Source of the DNA: Nocardia jiangxiensis NBRC 101359 | GTDB lineage: Bacteria; Actinomycetota; Actinomycetes; Mycobacteriales; Mycobacteriaceae | Assembly: GCF_000308615.1 (NCBI RefSeq) | Contig: NZ_BAGB01000054.1 | Span: 1-64,000 of the forward strand | Direction of reading: 5' to 3' | DNA: 64,000 nucleotides | In this document: piece by piece, positions 51,646 to 59,546 of the stretch | How the letters are laid out: each line of letters opens with the position of its first letter | Numbering within the stretch: the first letter of the stretch is position 1 | The notes under the pieces: model-generated | What the model was told of the DNA's origin: nothing | The model's input: only the letters and a program-made list of their open reading frames with translations | Database searches by the model: none | Program-made: the position numbers and the translations under genes

Positions 51646-52650
51646 ATGACAATCCGGATCGGTCTGGCCGGAACCGGCCGCATCGGCGTCGCCCATGCGG
51701 AGATCCTGCGCAACCTGCCCGAGGTGGACCAGGTCGTCGTGGCCGATGCCGAGCCCGAACGCGCCCGCAGCACCGCGGCGAAACTGGGCATCGAATTCGC
51801 CCCCGACATCGAGAGCCTGTTCGCCTCGGACCTCACCGGCGTCGTGATCACCACCGCCACGGACTCGCATCCCGAACTCATCACCGCGGCGGTCGATCTG
51901 GGTATCCCGGTCTTCTGTGAGAAGCCGGTCGCCGCGGATATCGCGGGGACACTCGCGGTGATCGAGCGTCTCGAGCATTCGAGCGTCCCGGTGCAGATCG
52001 GTTTCCAACGTCGTTTCGACGCCGGATACCGGGCTGCCCGCGCCGCGGTCGCCTCAGGCGAACTCGGCCGCCTGCACACCCTGCGCGCCACCACCCTGGA
52101 CCCGGCTCCCCCTCCGGCCGAGTACATTCCGCGCTCGGGCGGACTGTTCCGGGATTGCGGCGTGCACGATTTCGACATCATCCGCTGGGTCTCGGGCCGC
52201 GAGATCACCGAGGTGTCGGTGCTGGGCGCGAACCGCGGCGAGCAGTTCTTCCGCGACGCCGGTGACGTGGACACCGCCGCGATCCTGCTGCGCCTGGACG
52301 ACGACACCCTGGCGACGGTCTCACTGGGCCGCTACAACGGCGCGGGCTACGACGTGCGCCTCGACGTCCTCGGATCGCGCGCCAACGCCATTGTGGGCCT
52401 GGATGATCGGGCCCCGCTGCGCTCGGTGGAGCCGGACTACCCCCCGCCGCTGTTCCCCGCCTACCCCGGTTTCATGGAACGCTTCCGCCGCGCCTACATC
52501 GAGGAATTGACCGCCTTCACCGCGGTGGCCACCGGCGAGGCCGAAAGCCCTTGCGGCCCAAGCGATGCCCTCGAGGCGTTCTACATCGCGGAGGCATGTG
52601 AGTTGTCCCGCACGCGAAACAGCACGGTGTCGGTCGCCGAGGTTCGTTGA
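51646..52650 (+). CDS. iolG: Inositol 2-dehydrogenase (Gfo/Idh/MocA family)
   Basis: 334 residues. Rossmann motif IGLAGTGRIGVAHAEIL (near 5), catalytic PVFCEKPVAADIAGT (near 90) with the EKP lysine, and GVHDFDIIRWVSGRE (near 172) containing the active-site Asp/His. It oxidises myo-inositol to scyllo-inosose with NAD, the first step for the pathway of the divergent operon. The ATG at 51646 follows AAAGGAG. It is 75 bases after the LacI gene and probably cotranscribed with it. Confidence 0.87.
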   Translation: MTIRIGLAGTGRIGVAHAEILRNLPEVDQVVVADAEPERARSTAAKLGIEFAPDIESLFASDLTGVVITTATDSHPELITAAVDLGIPVFCEKPVAADIAGTLAVIERLEHSSVPVQIGFQRRFDAGYRAARAAVASGELGRLHTLRATTLDPAPPPAEYIPRSGGLFRDCGVHDFDIIRWVSGREITEVSVLGANRGEQFFRDAGDVDTAAILLRLDDDTLATVSLGRYNGAGYDVRLDVLGSRANAIVGLDDRAPLRSVEPDYPPPLFPAYPGFMERFRRAYIEELTAFTAVATGEAESPCGPSDALEAFYIAEACELSRTRNSTVSVAEVR

Positions 52651-52656
52651 CGCGGC

Positions 52657-53733
52657 TCACCCGACAACGTGCAGATACTCCCCGTAGAACAACATCAGCC
52701 CGATGGCGCAGGCGCTCGCGCCCAATATCCAGAACCGGATGATGACCGTCGTCTCGGCCCATTTGCTCAGTTCGAAATGGTGATGGAACGGGGCCATCTT
52801 GAACAGTCGGCTGCGGGTGGTGCGGAAGACAACGATCTGTAGCAACACCGAGGCAATCTCCGCGACGAACAGCGCGCCGATCACGACGGTCAGCAACTCG
52901 GTCCGGGTGGTGATGGACAGACCGGCCAGCATTCCGCCCAGCGCCAACGATCCGGTGTCCCCCATGAAGATCCGGGCCGGTGCGGCATTCCACCACAGGA
53001 ATCCGACACAGGCCGCCACCCCGGCCGCGCACACCACGGCCAGATCGAGCGGATCGCGCACGTCGTAACAGCCGATCTCGGGCCGGGTGGCGCAGGAGTT
53101 GATGTACTGCCACGACGTCACCACCACGTACGCGCCCAGCGCCAGACCCACCGATCCGGCGGCCAGCCCGTCCAGCCCGTCGGTGATGTTCACCGCGTTC
53201 GACCAAGCCACCACCAGAAAGCTCACGACCGCCAGGAATGCGATGAGACCGAAGGAGACGGTGTCGATATCGCGCACATAGGACACGTGCTCACTGGCCG
53301 GCGTCAGCCCGGTACTGCTCGGAAAACGCAGCGCCAGCACCCCGAAGATCAACGCGGCGGCGATCTGCCCGATGAACTTCCCGGCCGCGGTCAGCCCGAG
53401 ATTGTGTCTTCGGCGGACCTTGAGCAGATCGTCGATGAATCCGACCGCGCCCAATGCCGTGGACAGGCCGAGCACCAGCAGGCCCGAGGCCGATATGCCC
53501 GGCGGGTGGTTGCTCACTCCGATCAGGTGCGCACCCAGATATCCGGCCCACATGCCGACCAGGATGGCGATGCCACCCATCGTCGGCGTGCCACGTTTGG
53601 CCTGGTGACTGGCCGGACCCTCGGCACGGATCTCCTGACCGACGTCGCTCTTGGTGAACCACTTGATCAGCAAGGGCGTCAATGTGATCGAGACCGCGAG
53701 CGCGATCATGGCCGCGAAGAGGACCTGGTTCAT
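52657..53733 (-). CDS. mraY: Phospho-N-acetylmuramoyl-pentapeptide transferase MraY, stand-alone copy
   Basis: 358 residues with about ten transmembrane segments. It attaches phospho-MurNAc-pentapeptide to undecaprenyl phosphate (lipid I). Motifs: RGTPTMGGIAILVG (near 47), GFIDDLLKVRRRHNLGL (near 98), SNAVNITDGLDGLAAG (near 178), IFMGDTGSLALGGMLAG (near 255) and KMAPFHHHFELSKWAE (near 315) are all intact. MraY normally sits inside the dcw division cluster with murF and murD; here it stands next to iolG with no wall genes around, so it is probably a second copy. The ATG at 53733 is the family start. Confidence 0.92.
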   Translation of the reverse strand: MNQVLFAAMIALAVSITLTPLLIKWFTKSDVGQEIRAEGPASHQAKRGTPTMGGIAILVGMWAGYLGAHLIGVSNHPPGISASGLLVLGLSTALGAVGFIDDLLKVRRRHNLGLTAAGKFIGQIAAALIFGVLALRFPSSTGLTPASEHVSYVRDIDTVSFGLIAFLAVVSFLVVAWSNAVNITDGLDGLAAGSVGLALGAYVVVTSWQYINSCATRPEIGCYDVRDPLDLAVVCAAGVAACVGFLWWNAAPARIFMGDTGSLALGGMLAGLSITTRTELLTVVIGALFVAEIASVLLQIVVFRTTRSRLFKMAPFHHHFELSKWAETTVIIRFWILGASACAIGLMLFYGEYLHVVG

Positions 53734-53923
53734 GCGCTCCCGTACCACCGATCACCACCGCCGACGGCTCCGACGGATTGCACCGATGGTAGCCATGTCG
53801 GGTTCCGCGCGCTGTTCCCCGGCCGGAACGACGCAAGATCGAAACGAGCGGCAGCATAACCGCTTCCGGAACGCCTCACCCGACACACGTTGCGCGCAGC
53901 CCGAATTCCCGGGCGCGACCACC

Positions 53924-54406
53924 TCATACCGCGACGAACGGCTCCCCTCGCTCGAGGTACAGCATGCCGCCGTCGTGATAGGCCGCGTACGCCTGCCGCA
54001 GGCGGCTCGCCAGCCGCGGCACCGCGTAATCCTCCACCGATTCGATGGGCGCCCACGCCCAGCGATCCAGTTCGCTGTCCTGCAGCACGATGGCCGATTC
54101 GTCGCCGAGCTCACCGCAGTCGAACACGAACAGCAGCCGGTCGGTACCGTCGTGCGGTGCCCAATCACAGACCAGCAGGCGCCGGGGCGGACGCGCGAGG
54201 CCGAGCTCTTCGGCGATCTCCCGTCGGCACGCCTCCACCGGGGCCTCGCTCACGTCCACGAATCCGCCGGGGATGTCCCAGCCGTCGCCGTAGGTCTTGT
54301 GCACCAGCAGTACCGACTCCTCGCGCACGAACAGCGCTCCGGCGGCCAGCCATGGTCGGGCGAAAACTTCAGGGGTATAACTGGTTTGCTCAAACGAGGC
54401 ATTCAT
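53924..54406 (-). CDS. Nudix hydrolase
   Basis: 160 residues. The Nudix box is complete: GGFVDVSEAPVEACRREIAE with EELGL after it (near 47-70). The surroundings (LLVHKTYGDGWDIPGG) resemble the ADP-ribose/NADH-type or general NUDIX group; substrate unknown. The ATG at 54406 was taken. It stands alone between mraY and the GIY-YIG gene. Confidence 0.83.
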   Translation of the reverse strand: MNASFEQTSYTPEVFARPWLAAGALFVREESVLLVHKTYGDGWDIPGGFVDVSEAPVEACRREIAEELGLARPPRRLLVCDWAPHDGTDRLLFVFDCGELGDESAIVLQDSELDRWAWAPIESVEDYAVPRLASRLRQAYAAYHDGGMLYLERGEPFVAV

Positions 54407-54624
54407 GCCGCCCACCGACCTCACCAGCCCGCACGATGCGAGACTTCATTCCGGATCCGAACATTCGCCGAACACGATCTCACACCGGCACCGCCTCGCG
54501 CCCGGCATCCGAACAGGACAGCGCGGCAGGCGAAGGCTGTTCATCTGCGACGCACCGGGTTTCATGGGTATCGATAGGCATGCATAATTACCCCGCCGCC
54601 TGGCAATTCTGATATCGATGACCC

Positions 54625-55617
54625 ATGGCGAACGATGCGCTCGAGCCCGAGTACCGATTCAAGTGCTACAACGTGTCGGGTCTGGGTACCATCACGCCGC
54701 TCCTGGTCGCGGAGACGACCCTTTGCGGGCTGTACGTCCTGCACTTCGCGGACGGTGAGGCGTACGTGGGCCAGTCGGTCAACGTGGCGGCCAGATTCTC
54801 CGCGCATGCCCGGATGTGGAACGACATCGAGACGATCGATTTCGCGCCGTGGCCGGTCGAGGACCTCGATTTCGCCGAGCGTCACCTGATCTCCCTGCTC
54901 GAGCAGACCACCGAACTGCGCAACAAGCAGTGGGTCTATCTCGCCGGTGACGACGACGACGAATTCGTCCCAGTCGAGCATGCGCGCTCGATCGTGCTGC
55001 CCTGGGACCGCGGATCACGCACCACGGTGGAAGCCGGAACCGCCGGCGAGCAACGACACCGCTACTGGGAGCTGCACCGGCACAACGACTATCCCGCACT
55101 GCGTGCCGCCATCGCGCTGTACATCAACGAGACCATTCCCGATCCGGTGAACACCCAGCGCTACCTGTGGAACATTTCCGCGCTGCCGACCCGTTCACGG
55201 GGCGGGCGTCGGCTGATGACGTTGCGCTGCGGCGCCCTGGAGACGTTGTTCGTCTCGGAGAGCAAACTCGACGACGGCAGTCTCTACACCACGATCCGGA
55301 TGAACGTCGACATCCCGAAGGGGATGAGCGACGAGGACCTGACCATCGAGAGCGATCTGTTCCACGCCCTGCCCGGCACCTATCGCAATCAGCGCGTCTG
55401 GTCGTGGGTCTTCGGCCTGTACGACCTGATCGAGGAGGACATCAACGTCGACTCGGTCACCGGCGGCTACGACTTCTTCGACCTCGCCTACGGCCTGAAC
55501 ATTCGCATGATGCGCCGCGGCATCTCCCGCTACGCCCGCAACCACAATCAGGATCTGGCCAACGACGTACTGACCGAGGCATACCGGCAGCAAATGGATT
55601 TCGGCGGGGAGACCTGA
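54625..55617 (+). CDS. GIY-YIG nuclease-domain protein with a large C-terminal region
   Basis: 330 residues. The GIY-YIG domain runs from about 33 to 100: GLYVLHFADGEAYVGQSVNV gives GLY and YVG in place of GIY and YIG, with the catalytic Arg in AARFSAHARMW and the Glu in FAERHLISLLEQ. After an acidic linker (DDDDEF) there are about 200 residues I cannot place in a family, rich in aromatic and acidic positions (TYRNQRVWSWVFGLYDLIEE; GYDFFDLAYGLNIRMM). Possible roles are DNA repair, mobile-element endonuclease or defence. Transcribed alone. Confidence 0.7.
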   Translation: MANDALEPEYRFKCYNVSGLGTITPLLVAETTLCGLYVLHFADGEAYVGQSVNVAARFSAHARMWNDIETIDFAPWPVEDLDFAERHLISLLEQTTELRNKQWVYLAGDDDDEFVPVEHARSIVLPWDRGSRTTVEAGTAGEQRHRYWELHRHNDYPALRAAIALYINETIPDPVNTQRYLWNISALPTRSRGGRRLMTLRCGALETLFVSESKLDDGSLYTTIRMNVDIPKGMSDEDLTIESDLFHALPGTYRNQRVWSWVFGLYDLIEEDINVDSVTGGYDFFDLAYGLNIRMMRRGISRYARNHNQDLANDVLTEAYRQQMDFGGET

Positions 55618-55627
55618 TCTCGCCTTT

Positions 55628-55801
55628 TCAGCCCGGAACCTGCCCGAATCCGATCTCGTTGCCGTCGGGATCGGTGTAGGTGATCTTGCGGACGCCGTTG
55701 TCGTAGGTCTCGGTCTTCGCCAACAACTTCTCGTACCAGGTCACGGCCGTTCGGAAGTCCGCAACCGGAATTCCCGCGAACAGGTGCAACGCCGTCGGCA
55801 C
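55628..55801 (-). pseudogene. VOC (glyoxalase/bleomycin-resistance) gene with the middle deleted
   Basis: From a GTG at 55801 the frame reads LHLFAGIPVADFRTAVTWYE then KLL, and passes at once to KTETYDNGVRKITYTDPDGN followed by EIGFGQVPG and a stop (57 codons). The first part is the opening beta-alpha unit of a VOC protein and the second its closing strands. The roughly 55 residues normally between are missing without loss of frame. It is therefore an internally deleted remnant and unlikely to be functional. Confidence 0.7.
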
Positions 55802-55856
55802 ACGCTATCCACGACCGATCCGGTCGTTCACCAACGTTGCAGCGCGGATCCCGCTC

Positions 55857-56102
55857 TCAGTGAATCCGGTACAGATCGCTGTGCCGGGGATGGGGCTGAG
55901 GCTCGGCGAACAGGTACTTCACGCGGCACCGCATGCATATCGGCTGCGCCCGGTGATGCTTGTTGATCATCCACCGGTCACAGTTGACACAGTTCGTGGA
56001 GGTCGGCGGGTCGGACAGCTCGGACCAGCCGATCAGCAGCCCAGTGATCACCAGAATCAGGACGATCACCGGCAGTACGAAAACCAGAATCTCCAATGCC
56101 AT
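55857..56102 (-). CDS. Small membrane protein with a zinc-ribbon-like domain
   Basis: 81 residues. MALEILVFVLPVIVLILVIT starts a single membrane anchor. The soluble part has two CxxC pairs, NCVNCDRW and ICMRCRVK, about 15 residues apart, as in a zinc ribbon, and a His-rich end. Family unknown to me. An AAGGAG precedes the ATG at 56102. It is divergent from a MarR regulator and shares with it the palindrome at 56124-56138, so it is probably under that regulator's control. Confidence 0.7.
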   Translation of the reverse strand: MALEILVFVLPVIVLILVITGLLIGWSELSDPPTSTNCVNCDRWMINKHHRAQPICMRCRVKYLFAEPQPHPRHSDLYRIH

Positions 56103-56123
56103 GGGCTCAACTCCTTCTACAAA

Positions 56124-56138
56124 TATCGTACTACGATA
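56124..56138. promoter_or_regulatory. MarR operator: 15-bp palindrome between divergent genes
   Basis: TATCGTA-C-TACGATA has perfect 7-bp arms around one base. It lies 22 bases before the membrane protein start and within the promoter zone of both divergent genes. Length and symmetry suit a MarR dimer. Confidence 0.7.
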
Positions 56139-56231
56139 CTTATACGTCGTGACCCGATACAAGGGCGGTACGGTGTGAACAATCAGTCGATCGCACCGAC
56201 CGGTACGCGATACGAGGGAATGGGAACCGGC

Positions 56232-56660
56232 ATGCCCAAGCTGACATCGCGTGACTACAGCACGCTCCTACACTTCCGCACCGCCCTACGCCGCTTCGAG
56301 CGCTGGAGCGAGGAACGCGCCAAACAGGTAGGCCTCACCCCCGCCCAACACCAACTCTTGCTCGCGATCACCGGCCACACCCACGACCAGGGCCCCACCA
56401 TCGGCGAGATAGCCGACTACCTGACCGTCCGCCACCACAGCGCCGTCGGGCTGGTCGACCGGGCAGTGGATGCCGGTCTGGTGGAACGTATTCGAGACCC
56501 TCAGGACTCCCGAGTAGTGCGTCTGATCGCCACCGCGTTGGGCGAGGAACGCATCGAGGCCCTCAGCGAACTCCACCTCGCCGAGTTGGGGCGTCTCACA
56601 CCGCTACTCGATCATTTGACCGCAAGTCTGCCCATTCCCGAAGTTCGGGCCGAGGGGTGA
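56232..56660 (+). CDS. MarR-family transcriptional regulator
   Basis: 142 residues. A winged helix-turn-helix with LTPAQHQLLLAITGHTH, PTIGEIADYLTVRHHSAVGL and VDRAVDAGLVERIRDPQDSR, the last being the wing with its DPxDxR signature. The chosen ATG at 56232 (MPKLTSRDY) fits family length; GTG at 56175, with an AAGGG upstream, is an in-frame alternative. Divergent from the membrane zinc-ribbon gene. Confidence 0.87.
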   Translation: MPKLTSRDYSTLLHFRTALRRFERWSEERAKQVGLTPAQHQLLLAITGHTHDQGPTIGEIADYLTVRHHSAVGLVDRAVDAGLVERIRDPQDSRVVRLIATALGEERIEALSELHLAELGRLTPLLDHLTASLPIPEVRAEG

Positions 56661-56703
56661 GGTTCGGCGCTACGCCGTCCGGCACAAGCGAACAGCCGAT
56701 CCG

Positions 56704-57162
56704 CTACACGCCGTCGATCTCGCGTCGCGGACTCCCTCGAAAGTTCTCCTCATCGAACAACACCCACTGCCCCACGGCAATCTCGAACATCCGCGACGCA
56801 CCCTCCGGCATGGCCTGCACTACCCCCGCCGCGTTCGGCCAACGCGCAACGAACGCCCGAGCCACGTCATCGCTCCCGACGCCGGCCAACTGCTGCGCCC
56901 GCCCGGTGAACGACACCCCGCGAGCTGTCAGACCGAGCTCCGTCGGCGGGTTGTCCAGAATCGCCCCGGCGACCGCGGCATTGCGCCGGATATTGTTCGA
57001 ATGCAAACGATCGGTGCGAGAGACGAAATACAACCGATCCGGACGGAAAACCGGCAGGTATCACACGGTGCACACGGTAGGAGTGCCGTCGTCACACACC
57101 GTCGAGAGCTGCATCAGCTTGGCGTCCCGGACGTACTCCTCCAGAAGCTCACGTTCATCCAC
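56704..57162 (-). pseudogene. PPOX-fold protein gene interrupted by an in-frame TGA
   Basis: From the GTG at 57162 the frame reads MDERELLEEYVRDAKLMQLS then TVCDDGTPTVCTV, meets TGA at 57063-57061, and continues without frame change as YLPVFRPDRLYFVSRTDR to the natural end 109 codons after the internal TTG at 57033. In PPOX-type proteins the position of the TGA is normally Trp (VWY), so TGG to TGA explains the lesion. The rest looks intact, so inactivation is recent, or the base is a sequencing error. Confidence 0.75.
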
Positions 57163-57249
57163 GGCTCTACGCTACGACCAGAGGCGTCCTAACTGGTCTG
57201 ATGGCGCCTTGCGCTCGGCGCGCCCAACGCCGCCGAGATCGGCCAGCGG

Positions 57250-57549
57250 TCAGTTCGCACACGCGGTGTAAGCTGCCACAGCATCGGCTACCGGATTCGC
57301 GACGTCAGGAGACGGCAGGTCATCTTCCATGATGACATCGAGAATGTCCGCAGAATCGAGAGTGGCCCGGAGGTGATGACGTCTGGCATCTGCGATAACA
57401 GACTGCAGGACAACGGCATAGACCCTCGACCTCGGCACGATCAGACGACGTCCATACCTCTCGGATCTCTGCAAGGCCACCTCGACCGCGTCGATGACGT
57501 CCTGGATGACATGAATCTCGACGTCGGCGGCATCGTCGTCGGCACGCAT
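57250..57549 (-). CDS. Hypothetical protein, second gene of a small operon
   Basis: 99 residues. It starts MRADDDAADVEIHVIQDVID and is acidic at both ends, with a central basic segment RSERYGRRLIVPRSR. No family recognised. Its ATG at 57549 overlaps the stop of the upstream small gene (TGATG), so the two are translated together. The pair is divergent from the XRE-DUF5753/DUF397 module. Confidence 0.55.
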   Translation of the reverse strand: MRADDDAADVEIHVIQDVIDAVEVALQRSERYGRRLIVPRSRVYAVVLQSVIADARRHHLRATLDSADILDVIMEDDLPSPDVANPVADAVAAYTACAN

Positions 57550-57737
57550 CAGAACCCGAACTTCGGGCGCTCCGCCGGTTGCAGCCGACCACACGCGACA
57601 AGAAAAGCCTTGGCCCGCTGCTTGATCGGGCACGCTTCGAACGGGCAGCGGATGTGCTCCTGCATGACTGCATGGGCACGACGTGCGGTGAGTTCACCCG
57701 TCGGAACCAAGTGATCGACAGGCGGAACGGGAAACAT
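57549..57737 (-). CDS. Small conserved-looking protein with a CPxxxCP motif
   Basis: 62 residues beginning MFPVPPVDHLVPTGELTARR and containing IRCPFEACPIKQRAKAFLVA, a Cys pair (CPFEAC) followed by a basic helix. Small proteins of this kind accompany XRE/DUF397 genes in many actinobacteria, but their role is not known. The ATG at 57737 was taken. It is translationally coupled to the 99-residue gene that follows. Confidence 0.6.
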   Translation of the reverse strand: MFPVPPVDHLVPTGELTARRAHAVMQEHIRCPFEACPIKQRAKAFLVACGRLQPAERPKFGF

Positions 57738-57965
57738 GACGCAGTACCTCCGTTGTGGGAAACCGTTGGGACACAGGCTGTTCGCCTGCACCACAAGCAC
57801 ATCCTTGGACAGACGTCCAGAAGATGCGGTTCTGAATATTCAGAACAACCTCCCCAAAGCTCCACGTGAGCACTCAGATTCGCGCGAGAATCCCCTCAGA
57901 ACAGTCCGGCTTCGTCGTTCGACTACCAGGGGGTTGAGACGTCCACAGAGCAAGCACCGACACTA

Positions 57966-58829
57966 TTGCGCCGACAGCTCGGCCGATTCCTACGAGAACG
58001 ACGATTGGAGGTCGGACTCACGATCGCTCGGGCCGCACAGGAGGTCCAGCTGAGCCCGGCTGCGCTGCAACGCATGGAGACCGGCCGTCCGCAGAAGTTG
58101 CGGAAGCAGGATGTGCGGGCGCTGTGCGAGCTGTTCGATGTCGATCCAGCCGAGACCTCGAAGGCGATCGAACTCGCCGCGAAGGCTGCCGACAATCCGG
58201 ATGTCACAGCGCTGGGCGGGATGTTCAGCAATGCGTTCAACATGTACGTGGGCATGGAAACCGCAGCACAGAGGATGATCTCGTACCAGGAGCTGGTTCC
58301 GGGACTCCTGCAGACAGCGCCATATGCGCGAGCGCTGATCAGTACCAACCCCGAATTCGTGAAGGACGAGGATGTCGAGCGCCGAGTACAAGTCCGGCTT
58401 CGTCGCCAGAAGATCCTGACGAGAAGGGTTGCGCCCCTTCGGCTCGAGGTGCTCCTCCACGAATCCGCTCTGCGCCGCATCGTCGGCGATACCCGAACGA
58501 TGGCCGCTCAACTCCGACACCTCGCCGAACTCGGCAAGCAGCCGAACCTCACCCTCCGAGTGCATCCCTACCGGGCCGGTTGCCCCTGGGGAATCCTGCC
58601 CGGCCAGTTCGTAATTCTGGAGTTCGATGACGACGCCGAGGGAACCCCGATCGAACCGCCCGTCGTCTACCGAGACGGTGGCATGAGCAGCGACATCTAC
58701 TCCGAGGATCCGGTCGAACTACAGCACTACCATGAACTGACCGAAGCGATCCGGCGCACCGCACTGGACGAGGTGGACACAAGAAGCCTGCTACGGCAGG
58801 TGGCTAGGGAGTATGACAGTGATCGTTGA
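57966..58829 (+). CDS. XRE regulator with DUF5753; probable start at ACG 57939
   Basis: 287 residues from the TTG at 57966. The N-terminal helix-turn-helix (LTIARAAQEVQLSPAALQRM, near 18-37) is followed by a DUF5753 effector domain (MISYQELVPGLLQTAPYARA near 102; LEVLLHESALRRIVGD near 160). With the DUF397 partner it forms a module very common in actinobacteria and usually linked to development or secondary metabolism. The better ribosome binding site, AGGGGG (57928-57933), lies five bases before an ACG (57939), from which the reading is STEQAPTLLRRQ, a normal start for this family with the ATG turned to ACG. Both starts are in the same frame. Confidence 0.88.
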   Translation: MRRQLGRFLRERRLEVGLTIARAAQEVQLSPAALQRMETGRPQKLRKQDVRALCELFDVDPAETSKAIELAAKAADNPDVTALGGMFSNAFNMYVGMETAAQRMISYQELVPGLLQTAPYARALISTNPEFVKDEDVERRVQVRLRRQKILTRRVAPLRLEVLLHESALRRIVGDTRTMAAQLRHLAELGKQPNLTLRVHPYRAGCPWGILPGQFVILEFDDDAEGTPIEPPVVYRDGGMSSDIYSEDPVELQHYHELTEAIRRTALDEVDTRSLLRQVAREYDSDR

Positions 58830-59028
58830 TCTATCCGGGGCGCAATGGCGCAAGAGCAGCTACAGCGAGTCCAACTCCCAGTGCGTCGAAGTTGCCTGGC
58901 TCCCCGGAGGTCTGGTCGGCGTCCGGGACAGCAAGAACCCGGACGGGCCGGCACTCGTCTTCGCCCCGGAGGAATGGGATGCCTTCACAATCAACGCAGG
59001 ACGCGACGAGTTCAGGCTCCCGGCTTAG
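58813..59028 (+). CDS. DUF397 domain protein
   Basis: 71 residues. QWRKSSYSESNSQCVEVAWL then VGVRDSKNPDGPALVFAPEE and WDAF are the full DUF397 signature. Its ATG overlaps the XRE gene by 17 bases, so the pair is coupled. DUF397 proteins are thought to be modulators of the XRE regulator made next door; a direct function is unproven. Confidence 0.9.
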   Translation: MTVIVDLSGAQWRKSSYSESNSQCVEVAWLPGGLVGVRDSKNPDGPALVFAPEEWDAFTINAGRDEFRLPA

Positions 59029-59140
59029 GAGAAGAGGAATTCGTGGCTGAAACCATCCCCTCCCTCAAGGCGGTATCGTGTGCCCGAAGCACCAGCAGCC
59101 CATGACATGAACCTATGAACCTCAGCGACGAGCGAGCACA

Positions 59141-59422
59141 GTGGCAGACACCGCACACCAGCAGGCCATGCACCCAGCATCCGACTCGATAGAACTTCTC
59201 GTCCTTCGTGACCCGGACGGCCCGCTCGAGATCCACCTCCTCATCGATGGAGTGCCCTGCACTGCAACAGAATTCATTGTCGACAGCGGCGCAGGGTGGA
59301 CCCCGGACGAGTGGGCGCAAAAGCGAGACACCGACCTGTCGATGGCTTCGGATGCTGCTCGCACCATCCTGCTCCAATGGTACGACTGCCCGCCTGGCAG
59401 CCAGTACGTGACGGACATGTAG
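59141..59422 (+). CDS. Hypothetical protein
   Basis: 93 residues from a GTG at 59141. The protein is acidic, with IELLVLRDPDGPLEIHLLID and VDSGAGWTPDEWAQKRDTDL, and ends near YDCPPGSQYVTDM. It resembles the small proteins that follow DUF397 genes in some actinobacteria, but I cannot name a family. No membrane segment or signal peptide. Confidence 0.5.
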   Translation: MADTAHQQAMHPASDSIELLVLRDPDGPLEIHLLIDGVPCTATEFIVDSGAGWTPDEWAQKRDTDLSMASDAARTILLQWYDCPPGSQYVTDM

Positions 59423-59546
59423 GTGTTTACCTCGTTAAATTCGTTAGCATCGCGTACGAGTTCGAACACGCTGCCGCGTACGAGATTTCAACTATTCCTG
59501 ATGTTGCAGATCAACATCGCTGACATGAGCATGGCACAATCGTCCC

